Position numbers and translations under genes: made by a program
Assembly: GCF_007993735.1 (NCBI RefSeq)
Contig: NZ_CP042453.1
Coordinates: 2,604,001-2,668,000 of the forward strand
Origin: Arenimonas daejeonensis
GTDB lineage: Bacteria; Pseudomonadota; Gammaproteobacteria; Xanthomonadales; Xanthomonadaceae
Reading direction: 5' to 3'
Length of the DNA: 64,000 nt
In this document: one piece after another, positions 27,683-37,908 of the stretch
Numbering within the stretch: position 1 is the first letter of the stretch
Layout: each line of letters starts with the position of its first letter
The notes under the pieces: model-generated
What the model was told of the DNA's origin: nothing
The model's database searches: none
What the model saw: only the letters and a program-made list of their open reading frames with translations

Positions 27683-29519
27683 CTATTCGATCCGGACCGG
27701 CTGTTCGGGCCAGGGCTCGATGCTGCCGTCCTTTCCGTAGACCACCAGCCCCAGCCAGACGATGCCCGGCGCGCGATCCGTCAGATCGATGTCGGCGCGC
27801 AAGCCGACGCCAACGTCAGATTCTTCCTGCGCGAGTCCCCAGTAGTTCAGCACGTCGGCCCGCGGCAGCCCGTATTCGGCCTCGACCACCTCGACACCGT
27901 CCAGCGTGACCGCGACACGGGAGACACCGACGCCGGGTTTCATCGCCCAGCCTTCCAGGGTTCGCCGCTTCGTACCACGCAGTCCCGGATCGAGCACGTC
28001 CACCCAGGCCATCGCCGGAATGGAGCAACCGCTTCGCTGCGGATCCGGCTGGAAGCGCAGGAAACGCTTGCGGCCGTGGTCCACGTTGAGAACTTGCGGC
28101 ACGGGCAGGTGACCGGCTTTCGCGCACAGCCCGCGATAACCCTCCAGGCGCCGCTTGAGCGGACGCGCCGTGTCTTCGACCACCAGCAGCACCGGACCCT
28201 CGCCCCAGTCGGCGCGGCCCGCGCTCGACAGGCCCCAGTCCGACAGCTGCGCGGCACGGCCGTGCTTGTGGTTCAGCGGATGGTCCAGTACGACGATGTC
28301 GTCGCGATCAAGCGCCAGCGACAGCTGCGCACCGAGCATGAAATTGTCCGCCACGATGCGGGTGTCCGCCGGCATCGTCGCCAGGTCCGCGCGCACGGCC
28401 ACGGCCACTTCCTGCCAGCCGGAGAAGTTGTCGGCGTAGGCCTTGCCGCCCGCCAGCCACGCCCGCCCCTGCGGCAGCGCGAGCACGGCGAAATAAGCCA
28501 GCAGCGCGACCAGTCCCGCCGCGGCGACCGCATGCACGGCGAGCCGCGCCCCGGCCGCCACGACACCAGCACGACCGGTGCCGCACAGACCAAGGCCAAC
28601 CAGCCCGCCAGCGGCCAATGGAAACTCACGCGCTCGCTGTCGGCGAAAAACCGAGCAGGAAATACCCCAGCACCGACACCGACGCCGTGCCCAGCAGCAG
28701 CGGCCAGGCTTCCTGCGCTCCCGCGCGCCGGCGCCAGCTTTCGCGGAACGTCGCCAGCAGCAGCAGGAACAACGCAGGCGTCACCGCCACCGCCTGCACC
28801 AGCGGCCACCAGAAACCATCCAGGTGCGGATTCCACGGGTGGCGGTCCACCAGCTGGAACTCCAGGCCGGCACCCGCGTGCCCCTGGTTCCATGCCAGCA
28901 ATGGCCACCAGGCCGCTGCGCCGACAGCCACCACCAGCCACAAACCGGGTTCGCGCAGCAGCGCGCGTCCACGCGGCACGCACAACAGGCCCGCCGCACC
29001 CGCCACCACCACCAGCGCGAAGCGGTAGTGCGCGAACGCGCCCAGTGCCAGTCCCAGCGCCAGCTGCAGCAGCGCGCCGGGACCGACCCGGCGCAGCAGC
29101 GCCGCGAACGCATCCAGGCACAGCAGCGCCGCGAACAGCATCGGCACGTCGGGCAGCGCCAGCACGCCCATCATCCCCGACAGTGGCAACAGCAGCGCCA
29201 GCAACCCCGCCTGCCAGCCGGCCTCGTCGCCGAACCAGCGCCGCGCGATGCGCACCACCAGCCAGGGCAGCACCGCGCCCAGCAGCAGGAAGGGCAAGCG
29301 CACCGCGAAGATGTTCTGCCCGCCGATCTCGGTGCCCAGCCGGATCAGCCAGGCGGTCAAACCAGGCAGGTCGGAATAGGCCCAGGCCAGGCGCCGGCTC
29401 TCGAGCGCGTAGAAAGCCTCGTCGCCAAACGGCTGCAGCGACAGCGCCAGCCACAGTTTCGCCAACAGCAGCAGCGCCCAGGCGGCGATGAACTTCACGC
29501 GCACGGAACTCAGGGGCAT
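27683..29519 (-). CDS. Multi-pass glycosyltransferase family 39 (ArnT-like) protein (two frameshifts)
   Basis: Integral-membrane transferase using polyprenyl-linked sugars. It starts MPLSSVRVKFIAAWALLLLAKL; the acidic loop after the first helix contains SLQPFGDEAFYALESRRLA, the GT39 catalytic region, and ALPDVPMLFAALL is conserved. Two lost bases, near 28650 and 28570, split the frame; repairs join GYFLLGF to FADSERVSFHWPLAGWLALV and then to the C-terminal domain. That domain is large (over 200 residues, including VLLVVEDTARPLKRRL) and soluble-looking. The substrate (lipid A, O-antigen or protein) is unknown. Confidence 0.75.
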
Positions 29520-29570
29520 GCCAGCATCCGGGAGGGTTATCCTTCTTCCAAACTCCGCCCGGACGCACAC

Positions 29571-30524
29571 ATGCACGCGCAGGCCATCGACCCGCACATC
29601 CTAACCGACCGCACCCGCCAGGCCCTCGCCGAAGCCGTGGACCAGGTCAACCGGCTGGTGCTGGGCAAGCCGCGCGAAGTGCGCCTGGCCTTCACCACCC
29701 TGCTGGCCGGCGGCCACCTGCTGATCGAGGACCTGCCCGGCCTGGGCAAGACCACGCTGGCACGGGCGATGGCGGCCAGCCTGGGCCTGGACTTCCAGCG
29801 CATGCAGTTCACGTCCGACCTGCTGCCATCGGACATCATCGGCGTGTCCATCTTCGACCAGACGGCGCGCGAGTTCCGCTTCCACGCCGGCCCGGTGTTC
29901 ACCCAACTGCTGCTGGCCGACGAGATCAACCGCGCGCCACCGCGTACGCAGAGTGCGCTGCTGGAGGCGATGGCGGAACACCAGGTGACCGTGGATGGCG
30001 TCACCCATTCGCTGCCGCAGCCCTTCTTCGTCGTCGCCACCCAGAACCCGGTGGACCTGGCCGGTACCTTTCCGCTGCCGGACTCGCAGATGGACCGTTT
30101 CCTGCTGCGGCTCAAGCTCGGTTATCCCGACGCCGGCGCCGAGCGCGAGATGCTGTCGGGCGAAGACCGCCGCGACCTGATCGCGCAGAGCCTGCCGCGC
30201 CTGACCGGCGACGAGGTGCTGTCGCTGCGTTATGCGGTCGAACGCGTGCACGCCAGCGAAGCGCTGGTGGCCTACGTGCAGGCGCTGCTGCAGGAAAGCC
30301 GCCGGCATCCCGGCGTGCAGGTCGGGCTGTCGCCGCGTGCGGGCCTCGGCCTGCTGCGCGGCGCGCGTGCTTATGCCCTGCTCGATGGCCGCGGCCACGT
30401 ACAGCCCGAGGACGTGCAGGCGCTGTTCGCCCAGGTGGCCGCGCACCGGCTGGTGCCGGAATCGGAATCCGAAGGTCGCGACGCGCTGGCCGAACGCATC
30501 CTGCGCACGGTGGCGGTGGACTGA
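29571..30524 (+). CDS. MoxR-type AAA ATPase
   Basis: A 317-residue ATPase chaperone. Walker A is EDLPGLGKTTLA (about residues 55-66), Walker B is LLADEINRAPPRTQSALLEAM, and FVVATQNPVDLAGTFPLPDSQMDRF includes sensor 1. It heads a MoxR-DUF58-transglutaminase operon; such sets occur widely and are thought to assemble or activate proteins at the membrane, but the client is unknown. The 5-base gap to the next gene supports co-expression. Confidence 0.92.
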   Translation: MHAQAIDPHILTDRTRQALAEAVDQVNRLVLGKPREVRLAFTTLLAGGHLLIEDLPGLGKTTLARAMAASLGLDFQRMQFTSDLLPSDIIGVSIFDQTAREFRFHAGPVFTQLLLADEINRAPPRTQSALLEAMAEHQVTVDGVTHSLPQPFFVVATQNPVDLAGTFPLPDSQMDRFLLRLKLGYPDAGAEREMLSGEDRRDLIAQSLPRLTGDEVLSLRYAVERVHASEALVAYVQALLQESRRHPGVQVGLSPRAGLGLLRGARAYALLDGRGHVQPEDVQALFAQVAAHRLVPESESEGRDALAERILRTVAVD

Positions 30525-30529
30525 CGGCC

Positions 30530-31497
30530 GTGGCCCGGCCGCGCGACCTCGTCGAGCGCTGGAGCGACCGGCTCTCCGGCCTGCCACTGGTGCGGCCGAA
30601 GCAGCCGGAGCCGCTGCCGATCGTGATCAACCGCCGGCGCATCTACATCCTGCCCACCGGGTTCGGTCTGTTCCTGGCGGCGATGCTGCTGGCGATGATG
30701 GTCGGCGGCCTGAACTACAACAACAACCCGGCGCTGCTGCTGGCCTTCATCATGATCGCGGTGGCGCACAACAGCCTGGTGCACGCGCACCTCACGCTGT
30801 CCGGCCTGCGCCTGACGGCGCTGCATGCCGAGCCCGTGCACGCCGGGCAGCCGATCGTGCTGCGGCTGGCCTTCGAGGCCAGCGGCAACCTGGCGCGCGA
30901 AGGCCTGGAACTGCGCGTGGGCGACGAGGAAGGATTCCTGCAGCTGGCTCCCGGCGAACGGGGTGAGCTGCGCCTGCAGCTGCCGACCCGGCGCCGCGGC
31001 TGGCTGGTTCCGGGCCGCCTGCGCCTGTCCACGGTGCGTCCGTTCGGACTCGCCCGCGCCTGGTCCTGGCTGCAGCCCGATGTCCGCCTGCTCGTCTATC
31101 CGGCGCCGGAAGCCGAAGGTGTGCCGCTGCCGGACCCCGGCGGCGACGGCCCGTCCAACCGGACGCGCGCCTACGGTGAACAGCCGCATCACCTGCGCGA
31201 ATACCGGCAGGGCGACGCCCTGCGCCAGATCGCCTGGAAAGCCACGGCACGCGTGGACCGCCTGATGGTGCGCGAGTACGAGGCCAGCGCGCAGCGCGAG
31301 ATCGAACTCGACTGGTACACGCTGGCCCCCTGCCGCATGAAGCCCGCATCCGCCGCCTGACCCGCTGGGTGCTGGAGGCGGAACGACTCGGCAGCCGCTG
31401 GCGCGTCCGCCTGCCCGGCAACGTGATCGGCCCGGGACGTGGCCCCGAGCACCGCCATGCCTGCCTGCGCGCCCTGGCGCTGTTGCCTGATGGCTGA
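30530..31497 (+). CDS. DUF58 domain protein (one frameshift)
   Basis: About 322 residues starting at GTG 30530. Two hydrophobic helices occupy roughly residues 42-82 (GFGLFLAAMLLAMMVGGLNY, LLLAFIMIAVAH). The DUF58 core is RAYGEQPHHLREYRQGDALRQIAWKATAR, near residue 215. A base lost in CCCCC near 31328 interrupts the end; the repair gives LPHEARIRRLTRWVLEAERLG and a stop overlapping the next ATG. The function is unknown beyond the MoxR association. Confidence 0.85.
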
Positions 31498-33423
31498 GGC
31501 CATTCCGCCGCGGGTGCGCTTCTGGTGCATGGCCGCTGCCGCGTCCTGCCTGCTGCCGCTTCTGCTGCAGTTGCCGACCGGCCTGGCCTGGACGCTGGCG
31601 GCGACAGCCGCTTTCGGCATGATCGTGGTCCGCCCCTGGCCGACGGTGTTGCGCCTGGTGCTGTTGGCGCTGCTGGGCGGCTACGTGCTCGTCAGCCATG
31701 GCTACAGCCTGGGTCGCGACACCGGTTGCGCGATGCTCGCCTCGCTGCTTGCGCTCAAGCCCTACGAGACCCGCGACCTGCGTGATGCCAACAGCCTGCT
31801 CGGCTTCTCGCTGTTCGCCCCGTTCACCGCTTTCCTGCAGGACCAGGGGCCGCTGGTGCTCGGGCTGTCGCTGCCGGCGATGGGCCTGCTGCTGGTGGCG
31901 CTGTCGGTGCTCGCCGAACAGCGCCCGGGCGCACCGGTGCCGGTGGTGGGCCGCACCCGGTTGCGCAGCGTGGGCCTGGCCGTGCTGATGGCGGTACCGC
32001 TGGCGCTGGCGGGGTTCTGGCTGTTCCCGCGGCTGGCCAGCCCGCTCTGGGGCATGCCCGAGAACGCAATGGGGCGTACCGGCCTGGGCGAGCGCATGAC
32101 GCCGGACGAATGGGTGGAGATGTTCGCCGACGATCGCCCGGCCCTGCGCGTGCGCTTCGAAGACCGCGAGCCCCGGCGCCAGGATCTCTACTGGCGTGGA
32201 CAGGTGCTGTGGGAGTTCGACGGCCAGTCGTGGAACCGCGGCATGCCCTTTGTCGAAGGCCGCGCACTGCGCGTGGACGCCGGCGCCGACATCTACCGTT
32301 ACCAGGCCACGCTGGAACCGACCGATCGCCCCTACCTGGTCACGCTCGACCTGCCACTGCAGGCACCGGACCCGGGCCGGCTCGGCGCCGACATGAGCGT
32401 GACCACCGACCAGCCGGTGACATCCCTGCTCCAGTATTCCGGCATTTCGACCGTGCAGGGCATCCACGATGTGCCGCTGGATCCACTGGAAATGCGCCGC
32501 GCCCTTTCCCTGCCCCGCGGCTTCAATCCACGCATGCGCGCCCTGGCCGAACGCTGGCGTCAGGAAGCTGCCGGGGACGACGTCGCCGTGGTGCGCCGGG
32601 CGCTGGACTGGATCGGCGCCGAATTCAGCTACAGCCTGACCGTGCCGCCGGCCGGCCGCCATTCGGTGGACGACTTCCTGTTCGAGACCCGCGTCGGATT
32701 CTGCCAGCACTTCAGCTCGGCCTTCGCCAACCTGATGCGCGGCGCCGGCATTCCGTCCCGCGTGGTGCTGGGATATGCCGGCGGTTACCGGAATCCCTAC
32801 GGCGGCTACTGGGTGGTGCGCAGCATGGATGCGCACGCCTGGACCGAGGTCTGGTTGCGCGGTCGTGGCTGGGTGCGCGTGGACCCGACCGCAGCGGTCC
32901 ACCCGGCCCGCATCCTGGACACGGTCGAAGATCTCGCACGCAGCGAAGCGCTGATGCCGGAAACCTTCGCCCCGCTTCGCGACATGGGCGACTGGCTGCG
33001 GCGCAACTGGAACGACCTGGTGGTCAGCTTCGATGCCGCGCGCCAAGCGAGTCTGCTGCGGCCGCTGGGCATTTCCCGGGCCGACACCTGGCAGCTGGTG
33101 ACGGCGTTCTCGATCGGCGCCGGCCTGGCACTGGACTGACGCTGTGGGTGCTGATGCGTGGGCAGCCGCCGCCGCGGGATCCACTGGTCTCGGCCTGGCG
33201 GGTATTCACCCGCCGCCTGGATCGCGCCGGCCTGGCGAAGGCGCCGTCCGAGCCGCCGCTGAGTTTCGGCCAGCGGCTGGCCACGGCCCTGCCGACGCAG
33301 GCCGCCGCGCTGGAATCGCTCAGCCGGCGTTATGCGGCCTGGCGTTACGGTGGCGCGGTCCTGGCGCCGGACGAAAAGGCACAACTGATCGCCGAACTGC
33401 GCGCTTACCGCCCCGTCCGCTGA
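31490..33423 (+). CDS. tgpA: Membrane transglutaminase-like protein TgpA (DUF3488/DUF4129; one frameshift)
   Basis: A protein of about 644 residues. Residues 10-185 hold several membrane segments. The extracytoplasmic transglutaminase core has Cys in RVGFCQHFSSAFANLM, His in SMDAHAWTEVWLRG and Asp in VRVDPTAAVHP, so the triad is complete. One base lost near 33134 hides the last helix (LTLWVLMRG) and the C-terminal DUF4129 region ending LRAYRPVR. In Pseudomonas the homologue TgpA is essential; here the role is inferred. It overlaps the DUF58 gene by 8 bases. Confidence 0.88.
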
Positions 33424-33438
33424 GCCCAGGAGACCCCC

Positions 33439-33903
33439 ATGAGCCGCCTGACTGCCCTGATCCCCCTGCTGCTGGTCGCCGGCTGCGTGTCCACGCCCGC
33501 AGCCCTGCAGGGTGAATTTGCGCCGGTCCAGCCGGCCCAGGCCGCCCGCACCGGTGAGATCGGCCTGCCGGTGCGCTGGGGCGGACGCGTGGTGAAGGTG
33601 GAACCGCTGGTGGACCGCAGCTGCTTCGAGATCGTCGGCGTGCACCTGGGCGAAGACGGCCGGCCGCTGCCGGACGACCAGAGTTCGGGCCGGTTCCTGG
33701 CCTGCCGCGCCGGTTTCTACGACCCCGAGGTGTTCCTGCCCGGGCGCGAAGTGACCATCTCCGGCCACGTGGACGGCTACGAAACCCGCAGGATCGGCGA
33801 ATACGACTACCGCTACCCGCGCCTGGCCGCCGACGTGGTCTTCCTGTGGCCCGAACGCCGCGACGTGGACGTGATCGTCGAGCGTTATCCCTACGGGTGG
33901 TGA
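33439..33903 (+). CDS. Slp family outer-membrane lipoprotein
   Basis: A 154-residue lipoprotein with lipobox LLVAGC (Cys16). The Slp core is visible in RWGGRVVKVEPLVDRSCFEIVGV, GRPLPDDQSSGRFLA, FYDPEVFLPGREVTISGHVDG and YPRLAADVVFLWPE. Slp proteins are starvation- or stress-linked outer-membrane lipoproteins. It follows TgpA by 15 bases and may belong to that operon. Confidence 0.85.
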   Translation: MSRLTALIPLLLVAGCVSTPAALQGEFAPVQPAQAARTGEIGLPVRWGGRVVKVEPLVDRSCFEIVGVHLGEDGRPLPDDQSSGRFLACRAGFYDPEVFLPGREVTISGHVDGYETRRIGEYDYRYPRLAADVVFLWPERRDVDVIVERYPYGW

Positions 33904-33910
33904 GACGCGC

Positions 33911-34251
33911 CTAACCCGGCGGCCAGTGCATGGCCCGGCCGGCCAGCAGGTGCAGGTGGATGTGGAACACGGTCTGGCCGCCGTCGCGGTTGCAGTTCAT
34001 CACCACGCGGTAGCCGTTTTCGGCGAACCCTTCCTGCTTCGCGAACGCCGCCGCCGCCATCGCCAGGCGCCCGACGAGCACTTCGTCGCCTTCGCCCAAG
34101 TCATTGAGCGTGGCCACCGCGCGCTTGGGGATGAACAGCACGTGCACCGGCGCCTGGGGTTGATGTCGCGGAAAGCGAGCACGTGTTCGTCCTCGAAGAC
34201 GATGTCGGCGGGAATCTCGCGGGCGATGATCTTGTCGAAAATCGTGGCCAT
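33911..34251 (-). CDS. HIT family nucleotide-binding protein (one frameshift)
   Basis: A histidine-triad hydrolase of the HinT type, about 113 residues, which removes AMP from nucleotide-linked amines. It starts MATIFDKIIAREIPADIVFEDEHVLAFRDI; a base lost near 34155 separates it from VHVLFIPKRAVATLNDL. The triad is HIHLHLL in GGQTVFHIHLHLLAGR. It lies 11 bases after recR. Confidence 0.88.
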
Positions 34252-34262
34252 GGCGGCCTCCG

Positions 34263-34865
34263 TCAGGAAGGTATCTCGGTGCGCGACCCGAAGGCGTGCG
34301 CCAACGTGCCGCGGTCCACGTATTCCAGCTCGCCGCCCAGCGGCACGCCGTGGGCCAGGCGGCTGGGCTTCACGTTCGCCTGGTGCGCCAGCTGCGCGAG
34401 GTAGTGCGCGGTGGCCTCGCCTTCGACCGTGGGGTTGGTGGCGATGATCAGCTCGCGCGCCTCGCCCTCGGCCAGGCGCGCGGCCAGCCGGTCCAGGCCG
34501 AGCTCGCGCGGGCCGATGCCGTCCAGCGGCGACAGCCGGCCCTGCAGCACGAAATACAGGCCGCGGTAGCCGGTGGCGGTTTCGATCGCCAGGCGATCGG
34601 CCGGCGATTCGATCGCGCACAGCAGGCCGCGGTCGCGCGAGGCGCTGGCGCAGATCGCGCACAAGGGCGCTTCGCTGAAATCGCGGCAGGCTTCGCAATG
34701 GCCCACGCGTTCGACCGCTTCGGCCAGCGCGCCGGCCAGCCGCAGTCCGCCCTCGCGGTCGCGTTCGAGCAGGTGGTAGGCCATGCGCTGCGCCGACTTC
34801 TGGCCGACGCCGGGCAGGCAGCGCAGGGCCTCGATGAGTTGTTCGAGCAGCGGGGAAGCGCTCAC
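34263..34865 (-). CDS. recR: Recombination mediator RecR
   Basis: A 200-residue component of RecFOR repair. The N-terminal helix-hairpin-helix region is [21 protein letters not shown], the zinc site is [16 protein letters not shown] and the Toprim part is [14 protein letters not shown] and [14 protein letters not shown]. The gene is intact. It lies 19 bases after ybaB, in the standard dnaX-ybaB-recR order. Confidence 0.96.
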   Translation of the reverse strand: MSASPLLEQLIEALRCLPGVGQKSAQRMAYHLLERDREGGLRLAGALAEAVERVGHCEACRDFSEAPLCAICASASRDRGLLCAIESPADRLAIETATGYRGLYFVLQGRLSPLDGIGPRELGLDRLAARLAEGEARELIIATNPTVEGEATAHYLAQLAHQANVKPSRLAHGVPLGGELEYVDRGTLAHAFGSRTEIPS

Positions 34866-34884
34866 GTCGTGGCGTCGCCCGGGA

Positions 34885-35211
34885 TCAGAACAGGCCCGGG
34901 ATTTTCATGCCCGGCGGGATCGGCATGCCGGCGGTGGCGGCCGACATGCGCTTGCCGCTCTCTTCATTGGCCTTGTTCACCGCGTCGTTGAAGGCGGCGG
35001 TAACCAGGTCCTCGAGCATCTCGGGATCGGCCAGCACCGACGGGTCGATGCGCACGCTGCGGCATTCCATCTTGCCGGTCAGGGTGACCTTGACCATGCC
35101 GCCGCCGGACTGGCCCTGCACCTCGATGCTGGCCAGTTCTTCCTAGGCCTTCTTGAGGTTGTCCTGCATGCGCTGGGCCTGCTGCATGAGTTGGGCGATA
35201 TTGCCTCGCAT
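34885..35211 (-). CDS. ybaB: Nucleoid-associated protein YbaB/EbfC with an in-frame TAG
   Basis: A 109-codon gene starting [22 protein letters not shown]. The next codon is TAG (35143-35145), after which [33 protein letters not shown] continues in the same frame to [10 protein letters not shown]. Family members have glutamine at this position (KAQEEL), so one C-to-T change (CAG to TAG) explains it. The frame itself is not shifted. The protein is a small DNA-binding dimer expected beside dnaX and recR. It is translated only if the base is wrong or the amber codon is read. Confidence 0.88.
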
Positions 35212-35227
35212 GATGTGTTCCTTCGTG

Positions 35228-36923
35228 TCAGTGGTCGTCCAGGGGACGGATGGAGTCGGGAATGACGGTGCCGCCCTGCTGCACCAGGCGGCTGATCACC
35301 GGGTCGGCGAGGAAGGCCTCCTCGGCGCCGGTCTGGCGTTCACCGCGCTGGCGTTCGGTGCGGGCGTGCAGGGTTTCCGAGCCGGCCGCGCGGGCGGATT
35401 CGAACTTGATCGAGGGCGGCGCGCCCAGCGCACCGGCCAGGGCGTTGGCGAGCTGGCGCACCAGGTTGTCGCTGCGCAGGTGGTCGAAGCTGTCGGGCAG
35501 GGAAAGCTGCAGCACGCCGTCGGCATGGCCGCAGAAGGCGCTGTGCGCCGCCAGTTCGCGCACCGGGCCCTTCAGGCCGGCGCCGGCGACCAGGGACAGC
35601 CAGTCTTCGGCGGTTTTCAGCACCGCGCCGTGGTGGGCCGGGGTGTCCGAATGTGCAACGACTGGGGCAGGCGTAGCACGCGGGGGTCAGCGGCCGGCGG
35701 CGAAGCGTGGCGCACCGGCTCCGGGGCGGAGCCGCCGGGCGCGGGGATTCAGGACGCATCGCGGGTGCCGTGGTGGCTGGCGATGGGCCGCGCACCGGCG
35801 CCGCGGCACCCGCCTGCGGCAGCGGAAGGCCAGCCCCGCCCTCGCCTGCCGGCCGGAAGGCCAGCATGCGCAGCAGCGCCATCTCGAAACCGGTGCGCGG
35901 GCTGGGCGCCAGGCCCAGGTCGCGGCGGCCGGTGACCGCCATCTGGTACCAGAGCTGCACCAGCTCGGGCGACAGCCGCGCCGCCAGTCCGGCCACGTCC
36001 ACGCGGTCCGCCGTGCCGGCCAGGCCGGGGACCAGCTGCTGCAGCTGGATGCGGTGCAGGGCGGTGGCCAGGTCTTCCAGCACGTGGCTGAAGTCCGGGG
36101 AAAACGCCGCCAGTTCTTCGATCCGCGCCATCAGGCCGGGGCCGTCGCCGGCCGCCAGGGTTTCCAGCAGCGCACCGACCTGGGCGCGGTCGACGGTGCC
36201 GAGCATGGCGTTCACCGCCGCTTCGTCGAGTTTGCCGCCGGTGTAGGCGATGGCCTGGTCGAGCAGGGACAGGCCGTCGCGCAGGCTGCCATCGGCGGCG
36301 CGCGCCAGCAGCTCGACCGCGCCGGGTTCCGCGGCGATGCCCTCGGCCTCGAGGATGCGGCCGATCTGGCCACCGATCTGCGCTTCGTCGAGCCGGCGCA
36401 GGTTGAACTGCAGGCAGCGCGAAAGCACGGTCACCGGCAGTTTCTGCGGGTCGGTGGTGGCCAGCAGGAACTTCACGTGCTCCGGCGGTTCCTCCAGCGT
36501 CTTGAGCAGCGCGTTGAACGCGCTCTTGGACAGCATGTGCACTTCGTCGATCAGGTAGACCTTTGTCTTGCCGCGCGACGGCATGTACTGGGCGTTGTCG
36601 ATCAGTTCGCGCACGTCGTCCACGCCGGTGTTGCTGGCGGCGTCGATCTCGAGCAGGTCCACGTAGCGGCCGGAATCGATGTCGCGGCAGGCGGCACACT
36701 CGCCGCAGGGCTCGGCGCTGGTGCCGCGTTCGCAGTTGAGCGACTTGGCGAAGATGCGGGCGATGGTGGTCTTGCCCACGCCCCGCGTACCGGTGAACAG
36801 GAAGGCGTGGTGGACCTTGCCCGATTCCAGCGCGTTGGTGAGCGCGCGCACGACATGTTCCTGCCCGACCAGTTCGGAGAAGCGCCGGGGGCGCCATTTG
36901 CGGGCAAGCACGAGGTAGGACAT
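35228..36923 (-). CDS. dnaX: DNA polymerase III tau/gamma subunit (two frameshifts)
   Basis: Clamp-loader ATPase. It starts MSYLVLARKWRPRRFSELVGQ; Walker A is FTGTRGVGKTTIA, the zinc cluster is CERGTSAEPCGECAAC and the DEVH box is [24 protein letters not shown]. Past residue 360 the frame changes twice, at GGGG runs near 35724 and 35665; both are one-base losses, and the repair joins the proline-rich linker to LKTAEDWLSLVAGAGLKGPVRELAAH and the C-terminal domain ending SIRPLDDH. The total length is about 565 residues. I see no A-rich slippery site for a gamma form. Confidence 0.92.
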
Positions 36924-37002
36924 TCGGGGACTCGGGACAGGTCGGGGACCGGCCGGGCCATTGTGCCAACCCCCGGCCCCGGGCCAGCGCGAATCGCCGC
37001 GC

Positions 37003-37031
37003 TTGTCCCGGACCCCGCCGACGGGTATGAT
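37003..37031 (+). promoter_or_regulatory. Sigma-70 promoter of tRNA-Ser
   Basis: TTGTCC (37003-37008) is separated by exactly 17 bases from TATGAT (37026-37031). The mature tRNA begins 30 bases after the -10, consistent with a short 5' leader removed by RNase P. Confidence 0.75.
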
Positions 37032-37061
37032 TTCCGGCTTGTTTCAGGCGGTTATCTCTGC

Positions 37062-37154
37062 GGAGAGATGTCCGAGCGGTTGAAGGAGCACGCCTGGAAA
37101 GTGTGTATACGGCTAAACCCCGTATCGAGGGTTCGAATCCCTCTCTCTCCGCCA
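37062..37154 (+). tRNA. tRNA-Ser (GGA)
   Basis: The acceptor stem GGAGAGA / TCTCTCC closes a class II tRNA with a long variable arm. The anticodon loop CTGGAAA carries GGA, which reads TCC and TCT. The T arm GGTTCGAATCC is present and CCA is encoded. Confidence 0.97.
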
Positions 37155-37198
37155 CTCTTCAACGCCACGGCACTTTCCGGCCGCGGCGAGGTCCAAAG

Positions 37199-37227
37199 AC
37201 GGCGCGCCCCCGGTGCGCCGTTTGTTT
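37199..37227 (+). terminator. Hairpin after tRNA-Ser
   Basis: The stem ACGGCGC / GCGCCGT lies just before a TTGTTT tract and directly precedes the 4.5S RNA. It may end the tRNA transcript. Confidence 0.5.
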
Positions 37228-37231
37228 CAAT

Positions 37232-37338
37232 GGTGGCCCCGTCGGCCCCCGCGACGCTAGGTCGAAAATCCCGCCAGGGCCGGAAGGCAGCAACGGTATT
37301 GGCTGATGCGGGTGCCGGGGAATGCCGGCGGGGCTACC
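37232..37338 (+). ncRNA. ffs: Signal recognition particle 4.5S RNA
   Basis: The invariant internal loop region GGGCCGGAAGGCAGCAACGG (37277-37296) with the GGAAGG tetraloop and the GCAGC asymmetric loop matches bacterial 4.5S RNA. The two ends GGTGGCCCCGTCGGC and GCCGGCGGGGCTACC pair over 15 bases to form the long rod. The 107-base size is close to the 114 bases of E. coli. The RNA binds Ffh for co-translational targeting of membrane proteins. Its position beside dnaX and tRNA-Ser is typical of the group. Confidence 0.93.
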
Positions 37339-37386
37339 GCCCTTTGGGCGGAGCCCAAAAGGGCGCCCTAAGTTTGCTTCGCAAAC
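37339..37386 (+). terminator. Paired hairpins after the 4.5S RNA
   Basis: Immediately after the RNA lie GCCCTTTGGGC / GCCCAAAAGGGC (37339-37364) and GTTTGC / GCAAAC with a TTC loop (37372-37386). They are placed to end transcription or protect the RNA 3' end. The rest of the gap to moaE, 37387-37488, holds a further CCCCCTT / AAGGGGG stem and nothing else that I can see. Confidence 0.55.
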
Positions 37387-37488
37387 CCAGGGGTCCCCGT
37401 CTCCACTTCCGATCCCCTGCGCCTGTCGGCGCGCCCCCTTACCAAGGGGGGCTTCGTACACCGTGTCTGCGCGCTTTGTCCCCGGATT

Positions 37489-37908
37489 CTATGGATCGGG
37501 GTGGAGCCAGGTTTGGTTGCCTTCGGCGTATTTCTCGCGTTTCCAGATGGGGACGCGGGATTTGACTTCGTCGATGATCCAGCGGCAGGCGTCGAAGGCG
37601 GGGCCGCGGTGGGCGGCGCTGGCGCCGACCCAGACGGCGAGGTCGCCCAGGGCGAGTTCGCCGGTGCGGTGCACGCAGGCGGCGGCGGTGATATCGAAGC
37701 GCGACATGGCTTCTTCGAGGATGCGTTCACCTTCGGCTTCGGCCAGGTCGCGGTAGGACTCGTAGAACAGGCCCTGCACGGGCCTGCCGTCGTTGTGGTC
37801 GCGCACCCAGCCTTCGAAGCTGGCGTAGGCGCCGGCCGTGTTCGTGAGCAGGCGTTCGCGCAGCGGCGCGATTTCGAACGGCTCGGGACTGATCGCGAAA
37901 CGTTTCAT
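37489..37908 (-). CDS. moaE: Molybdopterin synthase catalytic subunit MoaE
   Basis: A 139-residue subunit which, with MoaD, adds sulfur to precursor Z. GAYASFEGWVRDHNDGRPVQGLFYESYRDLAE and HRTGELALGDLAVWVGASAAHRGPAFDACRWIIDEVKSRVPIWKRE are the family core, with the active lysines in VKSRVPIWKRE. The ATG overlaps the stop of moaD as ATGA. It is the last gene of the kdkA-moaE operon. Confidence 0.96.
   Translation of the reverse strand: MKRFAISPEPFEIAPLRERLLTNTAGAYASFEGWVRDHNDGRPVQGLFYESYRDLAEAEGERILEEAMSRFDITAAACVHRTGELALGDLAVWVGASAAHRGPAFDACRWIIDEVKSRVPIWKREKYAEGNQTWLHPDP

Noticed and set aside
3403..35211. Genome-wide stop-codon reassignment, suggested by the in-frame TAA and TAG
   Set aside because: TAA, TAG and TGA are used as normal stops throughout, and only two internal cases exist with different codons.
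35228..36923. Programmed frameshift in dnaX to make the gamma subunit
   Set aside because: Both frame changes lie at GGGG runs far into the linker and look like the errors in neighbouring genes. No A-rich slippery heptamer with a downstream stem was seen.
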